Counted from the stretch's first letter, positions 1 through 8,817 are shown. The stretch: 64,000 nucleotides of DNA from Gemmatimonadaceae bacterium (GCA_016742275.1 JACVCD010000003.1:1-64000), one strand, 5' to 3'. Program-made: numbers and translations. The notes: generated from the sequence alone by a model not told the origin.

Positions 1-288
1 GGTAAGTGGGACCAGCTCAACGCCCAGGGTCAGCCCAAGATCGTGTGGCCGCCCAGCTTCCCGTTGGCCAAGGCGTACACGGATCAGCTGGAGCGGAAGG
101 GCTGCGCGAGTGGTGCCGTGAACACGTTGCGCACGCAGATTGCTGCTGCCGAGAAGGCGAATGGCGCGGCGCGCAACACGGCGCTGCAGGCGGCCGTCAC
201 GGCGGCGGAAGGCGCGCGTGGCTGCGACAGCAAGAAGGTGGATCTGCTCAAGAAGGCGCTGCAGGATCTGCAGGGCGCCATGATGTAA
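1..288 (+). CDS. C-terminal end of an unidentified protein (5' truncated by window)
   Basis: The frame is open from base 1 and ends with TAA at 286-288, so this is the last 95 residues of a longer protein whose start lies upstream. The tail is alpha-helical in character, rich in Ala, Lys and Leu, with two widely spaced cysteines (KGCAS and RGCDS) and a segment ending in LLKKALQDLQGAMM. A helical bundle of the FIMAH kind is possible, but the match is too weak to name. A strong terminator follows 53 bases later, so this is the end of its transcription unit. Function unknown. Confidence 0.6.
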   Translation, partial: GKWDQLNAQGQPKIVWPPSFPLAKAYTDQLERKGCASGAVNTLRTQIAAAEKANGAARNTALQAAVTAAEGARGCDSKKVDLLKKALQDLQGAMM

Positions 289-341
289 TTGTGATGTAGT
301 TGAAGCACAGACTGCAGAGTCTGCGTGATCAACTGTGGGAT

Positions 342-382
342 GCGGGCGATATCTCATTTTGAGATGTCGCCCGCCTGTTTTT
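342..382 (+). terminator. Rho-independent terminator after the first partial gene
   Basis: A 15-base stem (342-356 paired with 360-374, one G-T type mismatch) with a three-base TTT loop is followed by CTGTTTTT. It ends the transcript of the partial gene at 1-288 and isolates it from the serpin pair that starts at 471. Confidence 0.88.
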
Positions 383-470
383 GGGACAAAATGCTTGTGA
401 CATGATCCAAGGCGCGCGGGTACAGCATTGTGAGCTTTTACATTGCATCCCACCTGCCATCTCACCCGCC

Positions 471-1751
471 ATGACATCCGAACACGCTATGCGGAGACAG
501 GGTCCAGGCATCACCGCACTTGTTGCCGCGCTGTCTTCTCTTCTGTTGCTTGGCGCCTGCACGGAAAGCGGATCGCCCACCGAGCAATCGCCCGCGGGCG
601 CTGATTCCCTGACCGCATTGCCGCGCGCGCTGACGGCAGCAGAGCAGGAAGGTGTGCAAGCCAATACCCATTTTGCGCTGCACCTTCTGCGCACGACATC
701 GGCCAACGAGAGCGACAATGTGCTGTTGTCTCCCTTGAGTGTGTCGTTTGCGTTGGGTATGACGATGAACGGTGCCACCGGCGAAACGTTCAGCGAAATG
801 CAACGCACGCTGGGTTGGGGATCGCGCAGTCGTGGCGATATCATCGCAGCATATCGTGATCTTGGAGCCATGCTGCCAGCGCTCGACACGAGTGTCGCAG
901 TGCATCTGGCCAACGGGATCTGGATGCGCCAGGGCTTCACGCCCGACACGGCGTTCGTGCGGCAGTCTCGCGAATTCTTCAAGGCACCGGTATTGACGGT
1001 CGCCACACCGCCGCTGATGTACGACTCGGTGAACGCGTGGGCCAAACGCGAAACACGCAACATGATTGAGGAGGCGGTGAGTGGACCGCCACCAAGTGAT
1101 CTCGTCATGTTGCTGGCGAACGCCGTCTACTTCGCGGGCTCGTGGCGCAACGCGTTCGATGTGGCGCAGACGACAACTGCTCCATTCACGCTTGCATCGG
1201 GTGCCACCGCACCAATGCCGATGATGCGACGTTCTGCCGGATTCAATGCGTATGAGGACCAGCAGGTGCGCGCCGCTGAGCTGCTCTACGGGAATGGTGC
1301 GTACAGCATGGTGCTGGTGCAGCCCAAGAGCGGAACGGCGGGCACGCTGGCACGCACGCTCGATGTGAATCAGTACGGGCGCATCGTACAGGGACTGCGC
1401 CCAGCCGAGGCGGGATCAATCCTGACCATGCCGAAGTTCTCTGTGCGCGGAACTCTCAAGCTCTCTGAGCCGCTGGCCGCCATGGGCATGCCACGCGCTT
1501 TCTCCGGAGGCGCCGAATTCCCGTTCTTGGTGGTGGGATCGCGTACGCAGATCTCGGAGGTGACTCATGTGGTGGCGCTCGATGTATTTGAGCGCGGTAC
1601 GCGTGCCGCTGCTGTCACGGTGGTGGAGGTCGTTCGCACGACTTCGGCACAGCCGGTGTACAACTTTGACAAGCCATTCGTGTTCTTCATTCGTGATCGT
1701 CTGAGTGGGACGGTCCTGTTTACTGGCCTGATCAACGATCCGAGGAACTAG
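471..1751 (+). CDS. Serpin family lipoprotein (first of a tandem pair)
   Basis: A 426-residue serine-protease-inhibitor fold protein, about the normal serpin length plus a lipoprotein leader. The start at 471 was chosen because the leader up to the lipobox (LLLLGAC, Cys30) then has exactly the same length as that of the paralogue downstream. The serpin signature lies at the C-terminus (FDKPFVFFIRDRLSG). The reactive-centre hinge reads ERGTRAAAVT, with small residues at P12-P10 as in inhibitory serpins, so loop insertion is likely. Counting from the hinge puts P1 at a Thr, with Arg just before it (VVRTTSAQP). Presumably membrane-anchored and facing the periplasm or outside, guarding against proteases. 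It lies 6 bases before a second serpin. Confidence 0.93.
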   Translation: MTSEHAMRRQGPGITALVAALSSLLLLGACTESGSPTEQSPAGADSLTALPRALTAAEQEGVQANTHFALHLLRTTSANESDNVLLSPLSVSFALGMTMNGATGETFSEMQRTLGWGSRSRGDIIAAYRDLGAMLPALDTSVAVHLANGIWMRQGFTPDTAFVRQSREFFKAPVLTVATPPLMYDSVNAWAKRETRNMIEEAVSGPPPSDLVMLLANAVYFAGSWRNAFDVAQTTTAPFTLASGATAPMPMMRRSAGFNAYEDQQVRAAELLYGNGAYSMVLVQPKSGTAGTLARTLDVNQYGRIVQGLRPAEAGSILTMPKFSVRGTLKLSEPLAAMGMPRAFSGGAEFPFLVVGSRTQISEVTHVVALDVFERGTRAAAVTVVEVVRTTSAQPVYNFDKPFVFFIRDRLSGTVLFTGLINDPRN

Positions 1752-1757
1752 TCAATC

Positions 1758-3029
1758 ATGATTATTCAGCACAACTCACGGAGAAGTGGCTTGAATGCCA
1801 CGACATTCGCCGCTGCGCTGACTTCGGCGCTGCTGTTGACCGCGTGTAAGGAAAGCGGATCACCAACCTCGCCGCGCGGCACCGATTCGTTGGCGGCTTT
1901 GCCAAGGGCGCTGAGTGCAGCCGAGCAGGAAGGTGTTGGAGCGAACAACCAATTCGCGTTGCAATTGCTACGTACGTCAGCTGCTGGCAAGACGGATAAC
2001 GTATTGCTCTCGCCACTCAGCGTATCGTTTGCGCTGGGTATGACCATGAATGGTGCGGGCGGCGAAACGCTAGAGCAGATGCAACGCACGCTGGGCTGGG
2101 GGAGCCGGACACGTCAGGACATCAACACTGCCTATCGGGATCTGGGCACCTTGCTCCCGACTCTCGACAGCAAAGTCGCAATTCATCTGGCGAACGGTGT
2201 GTGGCTACGATCGGGTTTGACACCGGATACCAGCTTTGTCCGAAACGCGCGCGAGTTCTTCCGTGCTCCGGTGCAGACGGTGGCGACCCCGCAACTCATG
2301 TTCGATTCTGTGAACGCTTGGGGTAGCCGGGAAACGCGCGGTATGATACCCAGGGTGATGGATGGAGCGCCGCCGCCGGATCTGGTCATGATGCTGGCGA
2401 ATGCCGTGACATTCTCTGGCACTTGGCGGGACGAGTTCAAAGTGGCTGACACCAGGAACCAGCCATTCACCCTGACGAGCGGGCAGCAGGTCAGTGTGCC
2501 GTTGATGACACGCGTCGGCAAGTTCCGCTCGTTCGATAGCCCGGAATTGCAAGCCGCTGAACTGCTTTACGGCAATGGTGCGTATGGCATGCTGCTCATG
2601 CAGCCGCGCAGTGGATCAATCTCGACATTCGTATCCGCACTCGACTCGGCGCGCTATGCGACCATTGTGCAGGGATTGCGGGAACCGGATTCGCGTTCGC
2701 CGGTGTATCTGCCGCGATTCAAGGTCAGTGCATCGCTCGAACTGTCGCCGGCCCTCAAGACCATGGGCATGACACGCGCATTCACCGACGCCGCCCAGTT
2801 TCCACAGCTGTTGCCCGGTGTGCCAACACTCATCCGGTTCGTAAAACACGGCGTTGCGCTTGAAGTGGATGAGCGTGGAACCAAGGCCGCTGCAGTGACG
2901 TCGGTTGGCATTGGCGTAGTCTCCATGCCACCGACGTATCGATTCGATCGCCCTTTCGTGTTCTTCATCCGCGATCGCCTGAGTGGTACGATCCTGTTTT
3001 CCGGCGTGATCAACGATCCGCGGCAGTAA
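1758..3029 (+). CDS. Serpin family lipoprotein (second of a tandem pair)
   Basis: A 423-residue paralogue of the preceding serpin, co-directional with a 6-base gap, so probably co-transcribed. The leader ends in the lipobox LLLTAC (Cys30) and is followed by KESGSPTS, closely matching its neighbour. The hinge ERGTKAAAVT is of the inhibitory kind. Counted both from the hinge and back from the FDRPF motif, P1-P1' falls on Val-Ser within GVVSMPP, which resembles the Met-Ser of alpha-1-antitrypsin and suggests an elastase-like target. The framework is well conserved between the two copies while the reactive loop differs. Target proteases are unknown. Confidence 0.93.
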   Translation: MIIQHNSRRSGLNATTFAAALTSALLLTACKESGSPTSPRGTDSLAALPRALSAAEQEGVGANNQFALQLLRTSAAGKTDNVLLSPLSVSFALGMTMNGAGGETLEQMQRTLGWGSRTRQDINTAYRDLGTLLPTLDSKVAIHLANGVWLRSGLTPDTSFVRNAREFFRAPVQTVATPQLMFDSVNAWGSRETRGMIPRVMDGAPPPDLVMMLANAVTFSGTWRDEFKVADTRNQPFTLTSGQQVSVPLMTRVGKFRSFDSPELQAAELLYGNGAYGMLLMQPRSGSISTFVSALDSARYATIVQGLREPDSRSPVYLPRFKVSASLELSPALKTMGMTRAFTDAAQFPQLLPGVPTLIRFVKHGVALEVDERGTKAAAVTSVGIGVVSMPPTYRFDRPFVFFIRDRLSGTILFSGVINDPRQ

Positions 3030-3049
3030 GGCATCCTGCCAATGGCTGC

Positions 3050-3583
3050 CTATCGGTCCATGACGGAAAGAAACTCCCGCCATGGACCGACGGCGTCGCG
3101 GTATTGCTTGGCCATGGTGCGACTGATCTGCGTGAGGTGTGACAGATCATGCGCGACCCAGGTAGCCAACAACTGACCCAAGGTCACATCGCCGAATCGG
3201 GGATGCACGCCGGTCAATGAGAAATGGGAGGGCCGAATGCCGTACGCACTGAGTAGCGCCAGATTGTCAGCACGCGCTTCGCGAAAGGCACGCAGCAATT
3301 CATTGGTTGGTGTGTCGGCGTGATCGCGCAGCATGGCTTCACGATCGAATGGCGCAAAGTGCCGATCGCCAGCTTGCTCGACAATGATGCGAATGCGCGT
3401 CATCCAGTCGGTGCGCTCACCGTGCAGCAGATGGCCCACGACCTGATGCGGTGACCAGGTATCCAGTCCTTCAGTGCCATGCACCCATGGTTCAGGCAGA
3501 TCGCGCAGCCACATATCAAGAACGGCAGGTGTGCGCTCGAGCACTGCTACGCCCTGCGCGAGATCAAATGCCATCGCCGTCAT
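3050..3583 (-). CDS. DinB-like (DinB/YfiT fold) protein
   Basis: A 177-residue four-helix-bundle protein of the DinB superfamily, whose members are often metal-binding enzymes such as thiol S-transferases or are of unknown role. Potential metal histidines lie in the expected places: HQVVGHLLHGE in the first half and WVAHDLSHLTQISR near the end. The start at 3583 is preceded by GGAG at a good distance; a further upstream ATG would extend into the neighbouring leader without support. Convergent with the serpins. Substrate cannot be predicted. Confidence 0.82.
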   Translation of the reverse strand: MTAMAFDLAQGVAVLERTPAVLDMWLRDLPEPWVHGTEGLDTWSPHQVVGHLLHGERTDWMTRIRIIVEQAGDRHFAPFDREAMLRDHADTPTNELLRAFREARADNLALLSAYGIRPSHFSLTGVHPRFGDVTLGQLLATWVAHDLSHLTQISRTMAKQYRDAVGPWREFLSVMDR

Positions 3584-3627
3584 ATCGGGAGCTCCGTGTG
3601 TATTGAGGCAGGCTCCCAAGCACACCG

Positions 3628-4095
3628 TCAACGAGCGACGGCTTCCATGGTGAGCCAGGCGCGATAACTGGACGCGGGAACGGGCTGCGTCGGTTCCTGA
3701 GGATACGGCGTGAGTGAGTCCAGCGTCACCCGTGTCGTACCGATGATGGTATCACGCGGCGCGGTGTTCAGCTTGAGCGTGAATGGCACCGATGGACCAC
3801 TGCGCCCCAGTCGATACGCCAATTGCACGTGGGCATCGCCAGCCCAAACACACACCACACTAGCCGGGCAGCGCGAGTCCTGCGTGACGCCAATCAGGGA
3901 AACAAACAGCGAGGTATCACCTGGTTTGCTCATCTCCTCACCCGGGGCCAACGCACGACTGGCGCCCGCGAGCCGTGCCTCGGCTGCCGCGGGAGATGTG
4001 CCCTCGTTTCGGCAGGCAGTCAGCAGAACACCAAGGACGCAGAGTCCGAGTGCGCGACGCGCGCTCCAAGGTGGGGACAGCAGGATGTGAGTCAT
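3628..4095 (-). CDS. Lipoprotein of unknown function
   Basis: A 155-residue protein with a clear lipoprotein signal peptide (positive SARR region, then LGLCVLGVLLTAC). The mature part contains two cysteines close together (RCPASVVCVWAGDAHV), probably a disulfide, in a beta-rich domain ending in SSYRAWLTMEAVAR. The CPxxVxCVWAGD pattern recurs in small secreted proteins of unknown function. Start taken at the Met directly before the signal peptide. Same strand as the DinB-like gene 44 bases downstream; possible two-gene unit. Confidence 0.7.
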   Translation of the reverse strand: MTHILLSPPWSARRALGLCVLGVLLTACRNEGTSPAAAEARLAGASRALAPGEEMSKPGDTSLFVSLIGVTQDSRCPASVVCVWAGDAHVQLAYRLGRSGPSVPFTLKLNTAPRDTIIGTTRVTLDSLTPYPQEPTQPVPASSYRAWLTMEAVAR

Positions 4096-4166
4096 GTTGG
4101 CCAGTACCTGGTGTGGGACGAAGCTGTCACTGGCGGTGCGCATGCTCCGGCCACTGATTTGACATC

Positions 4167-4871
4167 ATGTCCGATTCCTCTCCGCTGCGAATTCATACCC
4201 TGCAAACGGTTCGTACGGCACGGTATGCCGTACGTGGTGCTGAACTTTCCAGCGCACGACGCATCTGGTTTGCTCTCCACGGCTATGGGCAGGTTGCGCC
4301 GAGCTTTCTCAAGCCGTTCACGGATGTTGTACCGGCAGATACCAGCGTCGTAGCGGCCGAAGGGCTGAACCGATTCTATCGCGAGATGCCGCGTCCCGAT
4401 GGGTCGCATATGCAGCAGGTCGGTGCGACCTGGATGACACGCGAGAATCGCGAAGACGATATTGCCGATACGCTGACGTGGCTTGGACGTTTGCAGGCGC
4501 ACGTGCTGAGTGAAGCGCCGCTTGGCGCGCAGACACCGGTGGGGGTGCTCGCATTCTCGCAGGGCGTCGCCGCGGCCATTCGGTGGATTGCCACGGGCAC
4601 GGTACCGGTTTCCTGTCTTGTTCTTTGGGCTGGTGGAATGCCACACGATGTGGATTTTGGAGTGCTGCGCCAAGCGCTCCGCAATACACGCATCGTGCTG
4701 GTTCTGGGAATACGAGACCCATTTATCACCGAGTCCCGTCGTGCAGAAATGGAGAAGGCGATTGCTGCGATCGACCGACCCGTCGAACTCATGACATTCG
4801 ACGGAGAACATCACCTCGACCCGCACGTGCTTGGCACGCTGCTGGAGGCATTGCCACATCATGCGTCGTGA
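4167..4871 (+). CDS. Alpha/beta hydrolase of the phospholipase/carboxylesterase type
   Basis: A 234-residue cytoplasmic hydrolase. FALHGYGQ supplies the oxyanion-hole region, FSQGVAAA is the nucleophile elbow (Ser in GxSxG-like FSQG), GIRDPFI carries the likely acid Asp, and DGEHHLDP the His. Size and motif order fit the short-chain carboxylesterase/phospholipase family. Its last 11 bases overlap the start of the next hydrolase gene, implying translational coupling. Substrate unknown. Confidence 0.8.
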   Translation: MSDSSPLRIHTLQTVRTARYAVRGAELSSARRIWFALHGYGQVAPSFLKPFTDVVPADTSVVAAEGLNRFYREMPRPDGSHMQQVGATWMTRENREDDIADTLTWLGRLQAHVLSEAPLGAQTPVGVLAFSQGVAAAIRWIATGTVPVSCLVLWAGGMPHDVDFGVLRQALRNTRIVLVLGIRDPFITESRRAEMEKAIAAIDRPVELMTFDGEHHLDPHVLGTLLEALPHHAS

Positions 4872-5895
4872 AACTCTGCGGTCCCTGCTGGTGTTGTCGC
4901 TGTCCAGCGTTGCGGCCTGTGCGCCGAAAGCGGATGGCACTGATGCACTGGCCTCGAAGTTTTCGGCAGCCACCATGGACTCGGTCCACTATGACAGTGT
5001 GCAGGTTGGCAACGCGACCGTATTGACTCGCGAAGGGATGGTGCAGGTTCCTGGTGGACGTGTGTTTGTGCGGCAGATCGGCACCGGCAGTGGCGTTCCG
5101 TTGCTGGCGCTGCACGGCGGACCCGGTGGCGTATCCTGCCGGTTCGAAGTGCTGGCGCCGCTGGCAGCTGACCGCCCCATTGTGTTCTACGACCAGTTGG
5201 GATCGGGACGTTCGGATCGTCCGACGGATACGACCCTGTGGCAGGTGCCGCGGTTTGTTGAGGAAGTCGGTGCGGTGCGTCGAGCGCTCGGTCTCGAGCG
5301 CATTCACCTGCTCGGGCATTCGTGGGGCGGTGCGCTCGCGGCAGAGTATCTCGCAGCCGCCAAGCCCGATGGTATCGCGTCGGTAGTGTTGAGCAGTCCA
5401 CTCATCGACACTCCGATGTGGATTGCTGATGCGAATCTGCTTCGCACGCAGCTGCCGGACTCCATTCGCAAGGTGCTCGACGAAAACGAAGCCAAGGGCA
5501 CGCTCGACACGCCAGCGTACAAGGTGGCCACGGATACGTTCTACGGCCGTCATGTCCGTCGCTTGCCGGTGGCGGCCGAACCACGCTGCGAAGGCGTGGC
5601 TGGCAACGACACCATCTATCAGCAGATGTGGGGGCCGACGGAATTTCTGAGCACGGGTTCGCTCAAGCTGTGGACACGCGCAGCCGATCTGCCAGCCATC
5701 ACAGCGCCGACGTTGTTCATTGCCGGCGAATTCGATGAAGCACGTCCGGCAACACTCGAGACCTTCCGTGCCACGATGCCCAATGCCCGCCTGGTTGTCG
5801 TGCCCGGTGCGGCGCACGCGGCCATGCGTGAGAAGCCGACAGAGTATCTCGATGCGCTGCGAGCGTTCTTACGAGAGGTGGAAGCGCCGAAGTAG
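4861..5895 (+). CDS. Lipoprotein alpha/beta hydrolase, proline iminopeptidase-like
   Basis: A 344-residue alpha/beta hydrolase with a lipoprotein leader (LSLSSVAAC). The motif HGGPGG and the downstream YDQLGSGRSDRP are characteristic of the proline iminopeptidase family (peptidase S33), and the nucleophile elbow is GHSWGG. The acid is likely the Asp in AGEFDEARP and the His is in GAAHAAM. Start at 4861 places the signal peptide at the N-terminus and overlaps the upstream gene. Likely removes N-terminal residues from peptides outside the cytoplasm; exact specificity is not proven. Confidence 0.85.
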   Translation: MRRETLRSLLVLSLSSVAACAPKADGTDALASKFSAATMDSVHYDSVQVGNATVLTREGMVQVPGGRVFVRQIGTGSGVPLLALHGGPGGVSCRFEVLAPLAADRPIVFYDQLGSGRSDRPTDTTLWQVPRFVEEVGAVRRALGLERIHLLGHSWGGALAAEYLAAAKPDGIASVVLSSPLIDTPMWIADANLLRTQLPDSIRKVLDENEAKGTLDTPAYKVATDTFYGRHVRRLPVAAEPRCEGVAGNDTIYQQMWGPTEFLSTGSLKLWTRAADLPAITAPTLFIAGEFDEARPATLETFRATMPNARLVVVPGAAHAAMREKPTEYLDALRAFLREVEAPK

Positions 5896-5913
5896 TAGGC
5901 TGCTGCTGCGTAC

Positions 5914-7197
5914 TTACGCGACACCACCCGCAGCAATGATCTGATTGAGCGCGTCGTTGTTCACGAAGACACGTGCGTGGAAACGCTCTCCGTAGGACCG
6001 TGCCGTGACGTCACGATAGTCGTGTCGTGCCGAGTCACCGTGTCCGGGATGCAGGCGTTTCCACACGGAGGCGCGGATGTTGGGATCCGCGCCATGCTTG
6101 AGAAGTAAAGCGGCCATGTCGCCTGCGTATGGACTCTGCCCATGATAGTTGAGCCAGAACCCGGGCATCGAGACTACGCAGTTGAATAGCGGTGTGTAGC
6201 CGCCAAAACCGCTCGCACCGACATGCGCACGCGCATTCACATCCGCACCGCGCGCAAGGCACCATTCGGCGATATCGCCTTCGTCGAACTCGATGGCCAT
6301 GTGTAGCAATGTCGTGCCATCGAGAGGTGTGCCTTCCGTGGCATCGAGTGGATCACGACAACCCATTTCGCTGGGATAGATCTCGCGATGACGGAATCGG
6401 CGATGCAACAATTCCGGATCACGCGCGAGATGGGCCTCCAGCAGATCGATGCGACCGCGGTGCAATGCCATGGTCGGTGTATCCGGCAACGACAGGCCGT
6501 GCTCGGCCCATGAGTCTAGAATGGTGTGCTTGGCTTCCGGTCGACGTGAGTCAGTTTCCAGGACCACACAGACCGGCGCCAGACGTTCGCCGTCGGTCGA
6601 CACGACGGGAACACCCAAAGCAAGAAGTGCGGCGTTACCACTGGCATTCAGAGTGTATGCCGGTCCGCCCAGCATGTCATGATTCACGGGCGGCGCACCG
6701 GCAAGTTCATGCAGCAATCGCACCGAACTGATCTTGCCCTGCAAGGCGGCTCGTCCAAGGGCGTGCACATGATCCGTCGCTCCCGCGTCATGCAGCCACT
6801 GAATGATGGCATCGCGCCCGACATTGGCCGCATACGACATGGGCGGCCCCCAGTTGCTGTCGCGACGAATCAATACCTGTTCGAAAAGCAGTGTGCGGTT
6901 GCGTGTCACGAGCCCCTGAATGGTAGCCAGATCATCGTTCCAGATGGCATCGCATAACTGACACGCCTGCACGAGTCTGTGCCATGAACTGGCCTGGTAT
7001 CGTTTCGCCACCACCTGCTGCGCGTCTGCCAGGACCACATCATCAGGATGAACCGGACGATCATGATGGGTCGCGAGCAGCTGCAGCGCATGAGGATCAT
7101 GCGCGAGGATGGCTGTCTGCAATTCCCGCGCTTCGTCGAGCAGACGATCCAGTACAGGCCGTACAGGAAGTCTCGCAATGGTGGAAACGGGGCTCAT
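5914..7197 (-). CDS. Ankyrin-repeat protein
   Basis: A 427-residue cytoplasmic protein, mostly of unknown N-terminal sequence, with ankyrin repeats in the C-terminal half: TTLLHMAIEFDEGDIAEWCL followed by ARGADVNARA, and YTPLFNCVV through MAALLLKHGADPNIRA. Weaker repeat-like units occur earlier (AANVGRDAIIQWLHDAGAT, ALQGKISSVRLLHELAGA). Such proteins act through protein-protein contacts. The start at 7197 (MSPVSTIARL) was preferred to an ATG 27 codons upstream because the extra sequence is basic and low in conservation character. Convergent with the hydrolase gene. Confidence 0.8.
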   Translation of the reverse strand: MSPVSTIARLPVRPVLDRLLDEARELQTAILAHDPHALQLLATHHDRPVHPDDVVLADAQQVVAKRYQASSWHRLVQACQLCDAIWNDDLATIQGLVTRNRTLLFEQVLIRRDSNWGPPMSYAANVGRDAIIQWLHDAGATDHVHALGRAALQGKISSVRLLHELAGAPPVNHDMLGGPAYTLNASGNAALLALGVPVVSTDGERLAPVCVVLETDSRRPEAKHTILDSWAEHGLSLPDTPTMALHRGRIDLLEAHLARDPELLHRRFRHREIYPSEMGCRDPLDATEGTPLDGTTLLHMAIEFDEGDIAEWCLARGADVNARAHVGASGFGGYTPLFNCVVSMPGFWLNYHGQSPYAGDMAALLLKHGADPNIRASVWKRLHPGHGDSARHDYRDVTARSYGERFHARVFVNNDALNQIIAAGGVA

Positions 7198-7336
7198 GAT
7201 TCTCGTCTCGGTGACTGGCGAGCGGCGGTACGACTTGGGATCTTCGGGTATGCACTCTGCCAGCCCACGCGTCAACACCTCGGGCAGACAGACCCATTCA
7301 CGCCACCCTTCAAACTACTCCAGGAAATCCCGCCTG

Positions 7337-7663
7337 ATGACGATGTCCGATGCGGAACTTGAACGTGCGACACTACCGGTCCTGCTGGCTTCCTGGGCGC
7401 GGATCGTGGACGTCGTCGCGCGAGGCGATATGTCGCCTGACGAGTTCCAGCGGGATGTGCGCGTCCGGCATGAGATTGCCAAACGCATTCGGTCACGCCC
7501 GGCTACGGCAGAAACGCGTGAGCTGCTCGCGGAATTGGATGGATGGATGCGCGAGGCGACGGAACCTACTAGCGCGTGTGCGTTGGGGGCAGAGCAGGCG
7601 GAGAGGGAAGGGTGGACGCCCTCTCTCCAATGGTACTACTGGATTGGACTGCGAAATGCGTAA
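7337..7663 (+). CDS. Small protein of unknown function
   Basis: A 108-residue acidic, helical, apparently cytoplasmic protein. It has the segment LLASWARIVDVVARGDMSPDEF and ends with a tryptophan/tyrosine-rich stretch (SLQWYYWIGLRNA). Start at the Met at 7337; the frame is open further upstream but that part overlaps the divergent ankyrin gene's start region. Codon use is like the neighbours, but no family is recognised. Confidence 0.5.
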   Translation: MTMSDAELERATLPVLLASWARIVDVVARGDMSPDEFQRDVRVRHEIAKRIRSRPATAETRELLAELDGWMREATEPTSACALGAEQAEREGWTPSLQWYYWIGLRNA

Positions 7664-7731
7664 AGGGAAAAGCGTAAGGTTTGGGGGCGTAAAGGAACGG
7701 TACGCGAGACGGCGTTAAGAGCGAGACTGAG

Positions 7732-8691
7732 TCAGCTCGGCACGTCGTTCACATTGATGCGATCGTAACACGTCGGGCAGACGCCGTGACTGAACTGCGA
7801 ACCGGTATGAGTCACGATGTAGGCTTCCACGTGCTGCCAGAAGTCGTCATCGTCGCGGACCTTTCGGCAATACGAGCAAATGGGAATGATCTCGCGAAGT
7901 GTCTTCACTTCGGCGAGTGCGCGTTGCAGGTCCGCGATCAACTCCTCGCGCTCGGACTCGGCGACTTTGGCGTCGGTGATGTCGCGCGCGACAGAGTAGA
8001 TCACGCCCTGATCGACATCGGCGGCGGCATTCCACCGAAACCAGCGGTAGCTGCCGTCCTTGCAGCGATAGCGGTTTTCGAAGCCGAGTGCCTGGCCTCC
8101 TCCACGTACCGCACGATTCTGATTGAGCGTGCGCTCGCGGTCGTCAGGGTGCACGAAGTCGATAAAGGGCCGCGCCAATAGTTCGCCGAGTGACCAGCCA
8201 AGGGTGCGCTCCCAGGCGGGGCTCAGGCGACGGAAGTAGCCGGAAAAATCGAGGAAGCAGAGCAGGTCGAGTGTGACCGCGAAGAACCGCGCATCAGGGT
8301 CGCTGGCCAGCTGGAGTGCGTGGGCGTGACGACGTGCCAGGTCCAGGGTGGCCAGCAAGGTGGCGTCGGTAACGGTGGCCGGCAGCAAGGCCGCCGGTAG
8401 CGCATCGACCAGCGTGTTTGGTGCCGGGTAATCGTCATCGACCAGAAACACCGTGGCCACGCCGCCAAGGCGCCGAAGCTGACGGGCGAGGTGCTCGGTG
8501 CTCATGGAGCCGGGCAGGTCTGGCTGCACGAGCGCCAGATCGGGGTGCACATGGGCGCACAGGTCGAGCGCTTCTTCGGCCGATGGACAGGGCCCGAGCA
8601 CGTGATAGCCGCCCTCGCGCAGGACGTTCACCAGTGCCGCACGACGTTCGTCGGCGGTGTGGACCAGAAGGACGCTGATCGGATGACTCAT
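7732..8691 (-). CDS. Degenerate receiver-PAS signalling protein
   Basis: A 319-residue cytoplasmic protein. Residues 5-125 have the layout of a response-regulator receiver, but the phospho-acceptor position holds Gln56 (LALVQPDLPG), the acidic pair after strand one is replaced (VLLVHTADE), and the conserved Lys is absent (AALLPATVTD). It is thus probably not phosphorylated. Residues 130-250 form a PAS domain with PAC motif (YRCKDGSYRWFRWNA). A C-terminal Cys module (ICSYCRKVRDDDDFW, then HGVCPTC) is typical of PAS-type sensors and may bind metal. It lies divergently from ndh and could sense a ligand or redox state. Output partner unknown. Confidence 0.82.
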   Translation of the reverse strand: MSHPISVLLVHTADERRAALVNVLREGGYHVLGPCPSAEEALDLCAHVHPDLALVQPDLPGSMSTEHLARQLRRLGGVATVFLVDDDYPAPNTLVDALPAALLPATVTDATLLATLDLARRHAHALQLASDPDARFFAVTLDLLCFLDFSGYFRRLSPAWERTLGWSLGELLARPFIDFVHPDDRERTLNQNRAVRGGGQALGFENRYRCKDGSYRWFRWNAAADVDQGVIYSVARDITDAKVAESEREELIADLQRALAEVKTLREIIPICSYCRKVRDDDDFWQHVEAYIVTHTGSQFSHGVCPTCYDRINVNDVPS

Positions 8692-8752
8692 GCCGCAACC
8701 TAGACGGTAGCTGGCTCAGCTGTGACGGGGGGACTGGCGAATTTAGCAACGC

Positions 8753-8770
8753 TTGTGAAACTTTTCACAA
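8753..8770. promoter_or_regulatory. Rex- or CRP-type operator upstream of ndh
   Basis: The 18-base sequence TTGTGAAACTTTTCACAA is a perfect inverted repeat of 7-base arms with a 4-base centre. It matches the published consensus for the NADH-sensing repressor Rex (TTGTGAA-N4-TTCACAA). It equally contains TGTGA-N6-TCACA, the CRP/Fnr-family pattern. The site starts 65 bases before the ndh ATG, in the divergent gap with the receiver-PAS gene. Rex control of ndh is well known in other phyla, which favours that reading. Confidence 0.7.
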
Positions 8771-8817
8771 GCAACGGGACTAGTAAGGGAACAGCCCTGA
8801 ACTCCGGTGGAGAAGCC

